Shown in pieces: positions 7,835 through 15,618 of a stretch of 17,875 nucleotides of DNA. The position numbers were made by a program, and so were the translations under genes. A model generated the notes under the pieces. That model searched no databases, was not told the origin of the DNA, and saw only the letters and a list, made by a program, of their open reading frames with translations. Every line of letters begins with the position of its first letter. The stretch's first letter is position 1. The stretch covers positions 1 through 17,875 of the forward strand of contig JAZOCL010000082.1 in NCBI GenBank assembly GCA_045596485.1, in the 5' to 3' direction. This stretch comes from SIG440 sp045596485. Its GTDB lineage: Bacteria > Bacillota > Clostridia > Monoglobales > Monoglobaceae.

Positions 7835-7860
7835 AAAAATGTTGAAACGGAGCGATTGCA

Positions 7861-8634
7861 ATGGAATTGAACGAAAGCAGATACGCAGTTTTTCTGGATA
7901 TTGACGGAACTCTGATGGGAAAGTCGCATCAGGCACTCAAGAAGAATCTTGATGTTATACAAAAGGTACGGAGTCTTGGACACAAGGTGCTTATAAACAC
8001 AGGCAGAGCCACAGCATATCTGCCGGAGGAAATTGATACAAAAAAATATTTTGACGGTGTGATTTCGGGCGCAGGAGCCAGAATTATTCTTGACGGCGAG
8101 GAAATTTTTTGCAGGCTAGCGAAAACTGACAAGGTGAGAAGCTTCTGTGAGTTCTGTATGGATATTGAAAATGTGTGTATCCTTGAAGGTGTAGAAAAGA
8201 TGTTCTTTGTGGGACCTCGCACCGAAGCTGATTATGAGTGGGTTTGCATATCGCCCGAAAATATTGATGAGCACATAACTGATAATTTAAAAATTGAAAA
8301 GTTCACTATCTTAGGCAATGCTCCGTCAGAGATTCAGCGTGTGATGGGTGAAGATTATTTGGTTTTGCAGCATAGCACATATGCCGAAATAATTCAAAAA
8401 TCTTTCACTAAAGCAGGAGCTATGGAATTTGTTCTCAAAAGGCTTGGTCTTTCAAAGAAACAAAGTATTGCAATGGGTGACAGCCTCAATGATTTTGATA
8501 TGATAGAGAGTGCAGGAATCGGTGTTGCTATGGGAAACGCTATCCGTGAGATAAAGGATATTGCCCATATGATAACTGACGATGTTGATGCTGCAGGTGT
8601 TGCAGCAGCACTGGAAAAGATATTCGGCATATAA
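7861..8634 (+). CDS. HAD superfamily hydrolase, Cof-type phosphatase
   Basis: A metal-dependent phosphatase of the Cof/YbiV (HAD IIB, C2 cap) group, 257 aa, the usual size. All four HAD motifs are visible: motif I DIDGT (nucleophile D13, acid D15), motif II T47-G-R, motif III K184 and motif IV GDSLND (206-211). The cap lies between motifs II and III. Relatives dephosphorylate sugar phosphates, flavin or pyridoxal phosphates; the substrate here cannot be read from sequence. The ATG at 7861 follows a CGGAG, and the gene heads a four-gene operon whose next member starts 28 nt after its stop. Likely cytosolic. Confidence 0.92.
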   Translation: MELNESRYAVFLDIDGTLMGKSHQALKKNLDVIQKVRSLGHKVLINTGRATAYLPEEIDTKKYFDGVISGAGARIILDGEEIFCRLAKTDKVRSFCEFCMDIENVCILEGVEKMFFVGPRTEADYEWVCISPENIDEHITDNLKIEKFTILGNAPSEIQRVMGEDYLVLQHSTYAEIIQKSFTKAGAMEFVLKRLGLSKKQSIAMGDSLNDFDMIESAGIGVAMGNAIREIKDIAHMITDDVDAAGVAAALEKIFGI

Positions 8635-8662
8635 TAATATTTAATCCAAAAGAGGGATAGCT

Positions 8663-9571
8663 GTGAGCAAAAAGTTATTGTTTATTCTTAATCCTTTGTC
8701 AGGTAAAGGAAGCATCAAAAGCAGTCTTCTTGATATAGTTGACATCTTTACCCAAAATGATTGGGAGATCACAATCCGCACCACTCAGAGCAAGAGTGAT
8801 GCTTTTGAGTTTGTGCGCAGCAACGCAGCGGACTATGAGCTTCTTGTGGTTTCTGGCGGCGACGGAACTCTCAATGAGGGCATTCGGGGACTTATGACAA
8901 TTGAAGAAGAAAAACGTCCCAGACTGGGATATATTCCCGCAGGAACAACAAATGATTTTGCTTCAAATATGAAAATATCGAAAAATATGAAAAAAGCAGC
9001 TCAGGATATTGTAAAGGGTCATCCCTTCAAATGTGATATTGGTCTTTTTAATGAAAATAACTTCATCTATGTTGCAGCCTTCGGTGCTTTCACAGATGTT
9101 GCTTATGATACTCCTCAGCAGAACAAAAACGTGCTTGGACACGCTGCCTATGTTCTTGAAGGTGCAAAAAAGTTACCCACAATAAAGCCCATCCAGATGA
9201 AGGTTATTCACGATGGCGGCGAGTTTGAGGGAGAATATATTTACGGAATGGTGGCAAACACAAATTATCTGGGCGGTGTCAAGGCCGAAAAAGCGTTCAA
9301 GGCTCAGCTCAATGACGGACTTTTTGAGGTGATTCTTGTAAAAAATCCCAAGAATGTGCTTGAAACTCAGGACCTTTTGACAAGGCTTATGACCCAGGAT
9401 TTATCATCGGATGCCTTTATTGTTTTCCGTACAGACAAAATCAGGTTTGTATCCCCTGGTTCTGTTCAGTGGACATTGGACGGTGAGTTCGGAGGATCGG
9501 TAACAGAGGCTAAAATCATAAATGCAAAGCAGGCAGTAACTCTTGCTTTGGGAAAAGAAATGGAACAGTAG
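8663..9571 (+). CDS. Lipid kinase, diacylglycerol kinase catalytic domain (YegS/BmrU/DgkB family)
   Basis: Phosphorylates a lipid alcohol, such as diacylglycerol, with ATP; in Gram-positive bacteria this class feeds phosphatidic acid back to phospholipid synthesis. The product is 302 aa, normal for the family. Seen: N-terminal FILNPLSGKG (7-16), the nucleotide-binding GGDGTLNE (65-72) and PAGTTNDFA (92-100), and the C-terminal LDGE that helps build the active site. It starts with GTG at 8663, supported by AGAGG 7 nt upstream. It is a soluble or peripheral membrane protein without a membrane segment. It sits 28 nt after the HAD gene and 10 nt before hydF, so all are probably co-transcribed. 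The exact lipid substrate is not determinable. Confidence 0.92.
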   Translation: MSKKLLFILNPLSGKGSIKSSLLDIVDIFTQNDWEITIRTTQSKSDAFEFVRSNAADYELLVVSGGDGTLNEGIRGLMTIEEEKRPRLGYIPAGTTNDFASNMKISKNMKKAAQDIVKGHPFKCDIGLFNENNFIYVAAFGAFTDVAYDTPQQNKNVLGHAAYVLEGAKKLPTIKPIQMKVIHDGGEFEGEYIYGMVANTNYLGGVKAEKAFKAQLNDGLFEVILVKNPKNVLETQDLLTRLMTQDLSSDAFIVFRTDKIRFVSPGSVQWTLDGEFGGSVTEAKIINAKQAVTLALGKEMEQ

Positions 9572-9581
9572 GGATTGAATT

Positions 9582-10757
9582 ATGGAAAAAACACCTCTTT
9601 CGCTGCGAAAGCATATTGCAATATTCGGACAGACCAATGTGGGGAAGTCAACACTCTTTAATGCTCTTTTGGGGCAGGAGGTGTCAATTGTTTCGCCTGT
9701 GAGCGGAACAACGACTGACCCTGTTCTCAAGGCAGCGGAGTTGATACCATACGGGCCTGTGACATTTATTGACACAGCAGGTCTGGGCGACGAAACCGAG
9801 CTTGGTGAAGCTCGTGAGAAAAAAACAAGAGATATTCTTATGCGCACCGATTTGGTTCTTTATGTGCGTGACGTGAATTCAGACTGCAGCTGCGACTTTG
9901 ATTTCGGTAAGGTTCCCGTTGTTAACGTATACACAAAGTGCGATATTGCGGACAATGAACGAATAGAATACATAAAACAAAAAGACCCCAAGGGGATTTT
10001 TATTTCTAACTATACGCCCGAGGGGCTTGCAGAACTTAGAAAAAAGACGGTTGAAGAACTGAAAAAACAGACAAGCAATGATGAAACCCTCCTTGGAGAC
10101 ATTGTTCCCGAAGGCGGCATTGTTGTTCTTGTTATTCCCATTGACTCTTCAGCTCCTAAGGGAAGAATAATCCTGCCTCAGGTTCAGACAATACGAGACT
10201 GCCTTGACCATAACATCCGTGGAGTTACAACAACTGTTGAAATGCTGGAGGGCACACTTTCAATGCTTAAAAACATTGATCTTGTTGTGACAGATTCTCA
10301 GGCGTTTCAAAAGGTGAGCCAAATCGTTCCGCAGGATATTCCCTTGACCTCATTTTCTATGCTGTTGGCAAACCAAAAGGGAAGAATCGGTCAGCTTATA
10401 AAGGGTGCCGAAGCAGTTTCACTTCTTTCGGACGGAGATGAAATCCTTATGCTTGAGGCGTGCACGCACAATACCACCCATGATGATATCGGAAGGGTGA
10501 AAATTCCTGCTCTTTTGCAGAAGAAAACAGGCAAAAAGCTGAGCTTCACACATATATCGGGGTACGATTTTCCTGAGAATATAGAGAAGTACAAGCTGGT
10601 CGTTCAATGCGGGGGTTGTATGATAAACAAAAAGGCAATACAGAACCGACTGGAGATTTTTGAAGAAAAAGGAATTCCCGTTACCAACTACGGCGTAATT
10701 CTGGCAGAGCTTTCGGGAATTCTTAAACGGGCTTCTGCGGTTTTTAAGGATAAATGA
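9582..10757 (+). CDS. hydF: [FeFe]-hydrogenase H-cluster maturation GTPase HydF
   Basis: HydF is the scaffold on which the 2Fe subcluster made by HydE and HydG is assembled before transfer to apo-hydrogenase. The product is 391 aa, typical length. The GTPase domain shows G1 GQTNVGKST (16-24), G2 SGTTTDP (41-47), G3 DTAGL (64-68) and G4 TKCD (118-121). The C-terminal cluster-binding domain has C294-x-H296 and, after 45 residues, Q342-C343-G-G-C346. The family consensus is C-x-H-x(44-53)-H-C-x-x-C, so all three Cys ligands are kept but the His before the second Cys is Gln here. AGGGA precedes the ATG. hydE, hydG and the hydrogenase are not in this window, so they must be elsewhere if present. 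Confidence 0.95.
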   Translation: MEKTPLSLRKHIAIFGQTNVGKSTLFNALLGQEVSIVSPVSGTTTDPVLKAAELIPYGPVTFIDTAGLGDETELGEAREKKTRDILMRTDLVLYVRDVNSDCSCDFDFGKVPVVNVYTKCDIADNERIEYIKQKDPKGIFISNYTPEGLAELRKKTVEELKKQTSNDETLLGDIVPEGGIVVLVIPIDSSAPKGRIILPQVQTIRDCLDHNIRGVTTTVEMLEGTLSMLKNIDLVVTDSQAFQKVSQIVPQDIPLTSFSMLLANQKGRIGQLIKGAEAVSLLSDGDEILMLEACTHNTTHDDIGRVKIPALLQKKTGKKLSFTHISGYDFPENIEKYKLVVQCGGCMINKKAIQNRLEIFEEKGIPVTNYGVILAELSGILKRASAVFKDK

Positions 10758-10791
10758 TAACTTTATAAATACATAACGGAGGAACAAAATT

Positions 10792-11649
10792 ATGGACACA
10801 ACATTGGTTGTAATGGCAGCAGGAATGGGAAGCCGCTTTGGCGGACTCAAGCAGATGGAGCCGATTGGTCCTGCAGGTGAGTTTTTGATGGACTTTTCGG
10901 CTTTTGATGCAAAAGAAGCAGGCTTTTCGAAGGTTGTTTTTGTTATCAAAAAAGAGATGGAAGAGGACTTCAACAGAATTGTTGCAAGTCGTGTGAAGAA
11001 GTATATGGACGTTGAGTATGTCTTTCAGGAGATGGACAGTTTGCCCGAAGGCAGAGTGAAGCCCTGGGGAACAGGTCACGCAATTCTCTGCTGTAAGGAT
11101 GCTGTAAAAACACCATTTGCAATCATTAATGCTGATGACTATTACGGCAAGGCGGCATATGTTGAGGTTAACAACTGGCTAAAGAATATGAAGAGAGGCG
11201 AAATGTCACTTGTGGGCTATGATCTTGCTCAGACCACCACAGAAAACGGAACGGTTACCCGTGGAGTTTGTCAGGTTAGGAATGGATACCTTGAAGGAAT
11301 CCGTGAGACAAAGGGAATAAGCGGCTTTACATACTGCGAAGACGGAGAAACGGTGCACAATCTCCCTGAAGATACTGTCGTTTCAATGAATATGTGGGGC
11401 TTTGGAACAGAAATATTTGATTATCTTGAAAGAGAGTTCGAAAGCTTCAGAAATGAGAAGGATGTAATGAAGGATGAATTCCTTATTCCCATAGTTGTGG
11501 ACATTCTCATCAAGAAGGGCGAAGCAAAGGTAAAGGTGTTGCGCAGCCCTGACCGTTGGTACGGAATGACCTACCGTGAGGACAAAGAGGTTGTAATGAA
11601 TGCAATGAAAGAGTTTTGCGAAAAGGGTATGTACAACGGAATTTCATAA
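10792..11649 (+). CDS. Nucleotidyltransferase (sugar-1-phosphate NTP transferase-like)
   Basis: A 285-aa protein of the NTP_transferase (GT-A fold) family, relatives of glucose-1-phosphate uridylyl- or thymidylyltransferases, which join a nucleotide to a phosphorylated sugar. Seen: the N-terminal signature MAAGMGSRFGGLKQ (8-21), which binds the NTP triphosphate with a lysine at 20, PWGTGHA (91-97) for base recognition, and the metal-binding NADDYYG (113-119). The sugar acceptor cannot be predicted. GGAGGA precedes the ATG. It is the last gene of the HAD-lipid kinase-hydF operon, 34 nt after hydF, and is followed by a strong terminator. No sugar-pathway neighbours are visible. Confidence 0.88.
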   Translation: MDTTLVVMAAGMGSRFGGLKQMEPIGPAGEFLMDFSAFDAKEAGFSKVVFVIKKEMEEDFNRIVASRVKKYMDVEYVFQEMDSLPEGRVKPWGTGHAILCCKDAVKTPFAIINADDYYGKAAYVEVNNWLKNMKRGEMSLVGYDLAQTTTENGTVTRGVCQVRNGYLEGIRETKGISGFTYCEDGETVHNLPEDTVVSMNMWGFGTEIFDYLEREFESFRNEKDVMKDEFLIPIVVDILIKKGEAKVKVLRSPDRWYGMTYREDKEVVMNAMKEFCEKGMYNGIS

Positions 11650-11654
11650 ACATT

Positions 11655-11690
11655 AAAACGGCAGAAACCAAATTCGGTTTCTGCCGTTTT
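11655..11690. terminator. Bidirectional terminator between convergent genes
   Basis: A perfect 15-bp stem (arms 11655-11669 and 11676-11690, core ACGGCAGAAACC) with a 6-nt loop and TTTT at either end, depending on strand. It serves the nucleotidyltransferase operon (+) and the oxidoreductase (-). A second short hairpin (arms 11691-11698 and 11702-11709, then TTTT) follows directly and may reinforce it on the + strand. Confidence 0.88.
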
Positions 11691-11728
11691 ATCTTTGCCG
11701 AGCAAAGATTTTGAGCTGTTTCTGCTTT

Positions 11729-13000
11729 TTATACCTCGTCTGAGAACCTCTCAAGGTCTATAACCTTGTCCGTAAGTCTTGATTCCTCTGCAGCAAACGA
11801 AATGAGGTGATTGAGATAAGATGTTCTCACATCGCATATTGACTTGCCGGGCTCCTCGTCATTGAAGTGCTTCATCAGGTCAAGCATAATGCCCGTATCG
11901 CCGCCGCCGTGACCGGCTGAAATATCTTCGCCAACCTTGTCAATCTCAATTTCTTCGGTTTTTCCTGTCATAAAATCATAGATTTTAATTGTATTTATTG
12001 TCATATTTGCATCAATTTCGCCGTTTGAGCCGAATATTTTTATTGCACGTCCTCGTGCAAAGGCAGTCATAGTGAATACAACTGTGCAGCCGCCTTCAAA
12101 TTCCATATTCACGGTCTGGTGATCAACAACATCGTTGTCGCAAGCAAAAACACATCTGCCGTAAGGACCCGTGCGGAGTGCATCAACGATTTCTTCGTCG
12201 GTTGCATCCACATGGTCTGCAATCACATCGCGCCAGGGATTTGGATTTTTGCCGTCATACACAGTATAAAACTGAACAGGCTCGTATTTGCAAGTGTCGG
12301 CATAAGGACAGTTGTCAAGACAACGGTCGGGAGCACCTTCGGGTTTGTTTTCCAAGCGGAAGTAGTCACGTCTTCCGAATGACTGAACCTTTTTGCAGGG
12401 CTTGCCGATAAGCCATTGGAGAATATCTGTATCATGACAGGATTTTGCCAGAATCATAGGAGCGGATTCAGCTGAATTTCTCCAGTTGCCGCGAACAAAG
12501 CTGTGGCTTTGATGCATACGTTCGACACCTTCGGTATGTACAACGGACATAATGGCTCCAATTTTACCGCTGTCAATAATTTCTTTTATTGCATACCAGA
12601 ATTTTGTAAATCTCAGAACGTGACAGACAATAACCTTTACGCCCTTTTTTTCGGCTGCCTCGGCAATTTCCTTACATTCTTTTGCTGTGGGTGCCATAGG
12701 CTTTTCAAGGAGCAGGTTATAGCCCTTTTCGATGAGCTTCAGAGCCGGGTCACGGTGCATTTTGTCCTGGGTTGCGATAATTGCAAAATCCGCCATTTTG
12801 GGGAGTGCACAAAGCTTTTCCCATGAATCAAAGCACATTTCATCCGGAATATTATGAAGCCCCTTTGCTTTTTGACGTCTTGAGTCCTCGGGCTCGGCAA
12901 CAGCCTTTATTTCAAGCAGGTCAGGATTGTCAACTGCGAACTGTGCATAAGTTTCACCTCTCATTCCGTAGCCGAGAATAATTGCTGAAAGTTTTTTCAT
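11729..13000 (-). CDS. Gfo/Idh/MocA family NAD(P)-dependent oxidoreductase with a Cys cluster
   Basis: A predicted NAD(P)-linked dehydrogenase of a sugar or cyclitol, 423 aa. The N-terminal Rossmann fold is seen as IILGYGMRG (7-15), and the family catalytic motif as EKP (99-101). A later KSCHDTDILQWL (186-197) supplies the His/Asp typical of the active site. Unlike basic family members (about 340 aa), it has an insert with C227-x3-C231-x5-C237 and a second pair C283-x3-C287 in YGRCVFACDNDVVDHQ, a likely metal-binding element typical of a subclade. The start at 13000 is backed by AGGAGG 8 nt upstream. It is monocistronic, convergent with the operon to its left, and its substrate is unknown. 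Confidence 0.92.
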   Translation of the reverse strand: MKKLSAIILGYGMRGETYAQFAVDNPDLLEIKAVAEPEDSRRQKAKGLHNIPDEMCFDSWEKLCALPKMADFAIIATQDKMHRDPALKLIEKGYNLLLEKPMAPTAKECKEIAEAAEKKGVKVIVCHVLRFTKFWYAIKEIIDSGKIGAIMSVVHTEGVERMHQSHSFVRGNWRNSAESAPMILAKSCHDTDILQWLIGKPCKKVQSFGRRDYFRLENKPEGAPDRCLDNCPYADTCKYEPVQFYTVYDGKNPNPWRDVIADHVDATDEEIVDALRTGPYGRCVFACDNDVVDHQTVNMEFEGGCTVVFTMTAFARGRAIKIFGSNGEIDANMTINTIKIYDFMTGKTEEIEIDKVGEDISAGHGGGDTGIMLDLMKHFNDEEPGKSICDVRTSYLNHLISFAAEESRLTDKVIDLERFSDEV

Positions 13001-13034
13001 TATGTATGCCTCCTGTTAACAATTTATTAAGCTA

Positions 13035-13063
13035 ATTTTATCACGTTAAAAATCAAATGTATA
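13035..13063 (-). promoter_or_regulatory. Possible promoter of the oxidoreductase gene
   Basis: On the - strand TATACA (13058-13063), a 17-bp spacer, and TAAAAT (13035-13040) with an extended TG. It is the best match in an AT-rich stretch, so it is tentative. Confidence 0.35.
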
Positions 13064-13159
13064 TATGTTATTGTATAATAAATCTATAATTCTGAATACT
13101 GATTGGCGAAAATTTTCGTAAATAAATCAAAAAGCAGTAAATCTTCACAACGCTCTGTT

Positions 13160-13467
13160 CGGTTCTGTACTTTGATGAATTTGTCTTCACAAGCCAAAGT
13201 ATCAAAAGCTCCGAAAATCAGCAAGGAAAAAATCTGGCGTATTTTTAAGACTATCTTGGGGTCAGCTTAAATGAGTTTGTTATGGTTGTCCGTGTTGAAA
13301 AGGCCTGCAATATGCTTTTGGGTATCGATTTGAATATAACGGTGATTGCCTATCAGTGCGGCTTTGGAAGTCTGCGCAACTTAAACCGAATTTTTTTGAA
13401 GAAAATAAAACACACGCACTCTGAGCTTCGAAAGACGGGCGGACGCAGACTGAACGCATTTGAATAA
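13160..13467 (+). pseudogene. Decayed AraC-family regulator, C-terminal HTH remnant
   Basis: The frame from 13249 to 13467 reads the second half of an AraC/XylS DNA-binding domain: SLNEF, VEKACNMLLG, then LNITVIAYQCGFGSLRNLNR, the classic second HTH (I-A-x-x-C-G-F-x-S). The upstream first HTH (SKEKIWRIFKTILG) is in another frame, and the two meet near 13258-13262 where one base appears lost. Before that, a further frame change seems to occur near 13181, where coding similarity fades. No ATG, ribosome site or N-terminal sensor domain is visible. It is therefore a truncated, frameshifted relic; its left limit is approximate. It fills most of the gap between the oxidoreductase and the topoisomerase genes. 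Confidence 0.75.
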
Positions 13468-13489
13468 AGCTAACAAATGAATATATCAG

Positions 13490-13529
13490 AAAAAATTTGC
13501 AAAAATACACTTTACATTGCAAATTTTTT
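13490..13529. repeat. 13-bp inverted repeat over the topoisomerase promoter
   Basis: Perfect arms AAAAAATTTGCAA (13490-13502) and TTGCAAATTTTTT (13517-13529), 14 nt apart. The -35 hexamer lies in the loop and the right arm fills the spacer to the -10. It may be an operator or, because of the T run, an old terminator of the AraC relic. Confidence 0.6.
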
Positions 13530-13539
13530 TTGTTATACT
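13511..13539 (+). promoter_or_regulatory. Sigma-A type promoter of the topoisomerase operon
   Basis: TTTACA (13511-13516), a 17-bp spacer, and TATACT (13534-13539) with an extended -10 TG (13531-13532). It lies about 70 nt before the ATG at 13612, leaving a 5' leader with GGAGG before the start codon. Confidence 0.65.
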
Positions 13540-13611
13540 GTATTTTGTGGAAAATTAAATAAATTTTACTATATCTAGTAATCAACGGATAAAACGGAGG
13601 TATTTGCAAAG

Positions 13612-15591
13612 ATGTGTGCAAAAAAGTATGATGACGACAGCATTGTGCTGCTCAAAGGGGCAGACCCTGTCAGAAAACGCCCGGCGGTTATATTTGGCTC
13701 GGACGGCATTGAGGGCTGTCAGCATTCGGTATTTGAAATACTTTCAAACTCAATTGACGAAGCGAGAGAGGGCTACGGCAAGCTGATTACTGTTCGACGT
13801 TTCTTGGATATGTCGGTTGAGGTTGAGGACCAGGGCAGAGGAATTCCTGTGGACTTCAACAACAGAGAAAACAGATACAACTGGGAGCTTGTTTTTTGCG
13901 AGATGTACGCAGGTGGCAAATATGCCAACAACACAGGCGAGAACTATGAGTTCAGCCTTGGTCTCAACGGTCTTGGCACCTGTGCCACACAGTTCAGCTC
14001 TGAGTATATGGATGTTGAAATACTGCGTGACGGCTTTAAATTTGAACTTCATTTCGAAAAAGGCGAAAATGTGGGGGGACTCACAAAAATTCCATTCAAG
14101 CACCGTCACACGGGTACAAAAATCCGCTGGAAGCCGGATAGTGAGGTTTTCACCGATGTTGATATTTCTCTTGATTATTATCTTGACATAATGAAAAAAC
14201 AGGCGGTTGTCAATCCCGGTGTAAAATTTGTTCTTTATAACGAAACAGCACCGGGAAAGTTTGAGCAGTTTGATTTTTATTATGACAACGGAATTGTTGA
14301 TTATCTCAACGAGCTTTCGGGGGGCAAAGAAAAAACCGCACCCTATTACATCGAGGCAGAGCGCCGCGGACGTGACCGTGAGGACAAAGAGGATTATAAG
14401 GTAAAAATGAGCTTTGTGTTCTGCTTTAACAACGATGTGAATGCTATTGAGTATTATCACAATTCAAGCTTTCTTGAGTATGGCGGAGCTCCCGACAAGG
14501 CGGTGAGAAATGCCTTTGTCTATGCAATCGACAAGTATCTCAAGGCAAGCAATAAATATACAAAAAATGAGTCGAAAATTCAATTTGTAGACGTTCAGGA
14601 CAGTCTTATTCTCATTGCCAGCTCCTTTTCAACGGTTACAAGCTATGAAAACCAGACCAAAAAAGCAATTACAAACAAGTTCATTCAGGAAGCGATGACA
14701 GAATTCCTGCGTGAAGCGCTTGACGTATATTTCATCGAAAACAAGATTGATGCCGAAAAGATTGCCGAACAGGTTCCCATCAACAAGCGCAGCCGTGAAA
14801 CAGCCGAAAAAACCAGAACGAGCATAAAAAAGAAGCTTGATGTGAAGATGGATGCTGTGAATCGTGTCAAGAAGTTTGTTGACTGCCGAAGCAAGGATAT
14901 TGACCGCCGAGAGGTCTACATTGTGGAGGGTGACTCGGCTCTGGGTTCCTGTAAGCTCGGCAGAGACAGCGAATTTCAGGCTATTATGGCAATCAGGGGT
15001 AAAATTCTTAACTGTCTCAAGGCAGACTATGACCGAATTTTCAAAAGTGATATTATTGTTGATTTGCTTAAAGTATTGGGCTGCGGTGTCGAAATCAACT
15101 CAAAGCAGAACAAGGAGCTGAGCTCATTTGATATAAACAATCTGCGTTGGAACAAAATTATAATCTGTACCGATGCCGATGTTGACGGTTTTCAGATCAG
15201 AACTCTGGTGCTGACAATGCTTTACAGACTGACCCCTACGCTGATTGACAAGGGTTATGTTTATATAGCTGAATCACCTCTTTATGAAATCACCTGCAAG
15301 GACAAAACCTATTTTGCCTTTGATGAAAGAGAAAAAGCTGACATTCTTGCAAAGCTGGAAGGAAGCAAATACACAATTCAGCGAAGCAAGGGACTTGGTG
15401 AAAACCAGCCTGAAATGATGTGGGAAACAACAATGAATCCCGAAACACGCAGACTTATCAAGGTTATGCCCGAGGATGCCGAAAAGACAAAGAACGTCTT
15501 TGAACTTCTTTTGGGCGACAACCTGACAGGTCGAAAGGAACACATTGCGGAACACGGACACGAGTATATTGAACTCACAGACGTAATGTAG
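13612..15591 (+). CDS. Type IIA topoisomerase subunit B (GyrB/ParE-like, divergent)
   Basis: The ATPase and TOPRIM subunit of a gyrase or topoisomerase IV, 659 aa, near ParE length. GHKL ATPase: N46 in SNSIDEA, D73-x-G-x-G-x-P (DQGRGIP), the lid LGLNGLG (116-122) and QTK (348-350), whose Lys contacts the gamma phosphate. TOPRIM: EGDSALGS (439-446), where E439 is catalytic, and TDADVDG (520-526), with the metal-binding acids. The usual EGDSAGGSA reads EGDSALGSC, and the lid lacks the standard GGLHGVG, so the protein is a diverged paralogue rather than the housekeeping GyrB. GGAGG lies about 11 nt before the ATG. It is followed after 27 nt by the A subunit and works with it as A2B2. Whether it is gyrase or topo IV cannot be decided from this sequence. 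Confidence 0.92.
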   Translation: MCAKKYDDDSIVLLKGADPVRKRPAVIFGSDGIEGCQHSVFEILSNSIDEAREGYGKLITVRRFLDMSVEVEDQGRGIPVDFNNRENRYNWELVFCEMYAGGKYANNTGENYEFSLGLNGLGTCATQFSSEYMDVEILRDGFKFELHFEKGENVGGLTKIPFKHRHTGTKIRWKPDSEVFTDVDISLDYYLDIMKKQAVVNPGVKFVLYNETAPGKFEQFDFYYDNGIVDYLNELSGGKEKTAPYYIEAERRGRDREDKEDYKVKMSFVFCFNNDVNAIEYYHNSSFLEYGGAPDKAVRNAFVYAIDKYLKASNKYTKNESKIQFVDVQDSLILIASSFSTVTSYENQTKKAITNKFIQEAMTEFLREALDVYFIENKIDAEKIAEQVPINKRSRETAEKTRTSIKKKLDVKMDAVNRVKKFVDCRSKDIDRREVYIVEGDSALGSCKLGRDSEFQAIMAIRGKILNCLKADYDRIFKSDIIVDLLKVLGCGVEINSKQNKELSSFDINNLRWNKIIICTDADVDGFQIRTLVLTMLYRLTPTLIDKGYVYIAESPLYEITCKDKTYFAFDEREKADILAKLEGSKYTIQRSKGLGENQPEMMWETTMNPETRRLIKVMPEDAEKTKNVFELLLGDNLTGRKEHIAEHGHEYIELTDVM

Positions 15592-15618
15592 CAAATGTAG
15601 AAAACGGAGGAAAAGATA

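Noticed and set aside
13280..13621. 113-codon frame on the - strand over the AraC relic
   Set aside because: No recognisable motif or ribosome site; it is the shadow of the decayed gene and of the topoisomerase leader.
13750..14460. 236-codon frame antisense to the topoisomerase B gene, and other long antisense frames (for example 16258-17064 and 15274-15909)
   Set aside because: These mirror strongly conserved coding sequence, with no ribosome sites or protein motifs of their own.
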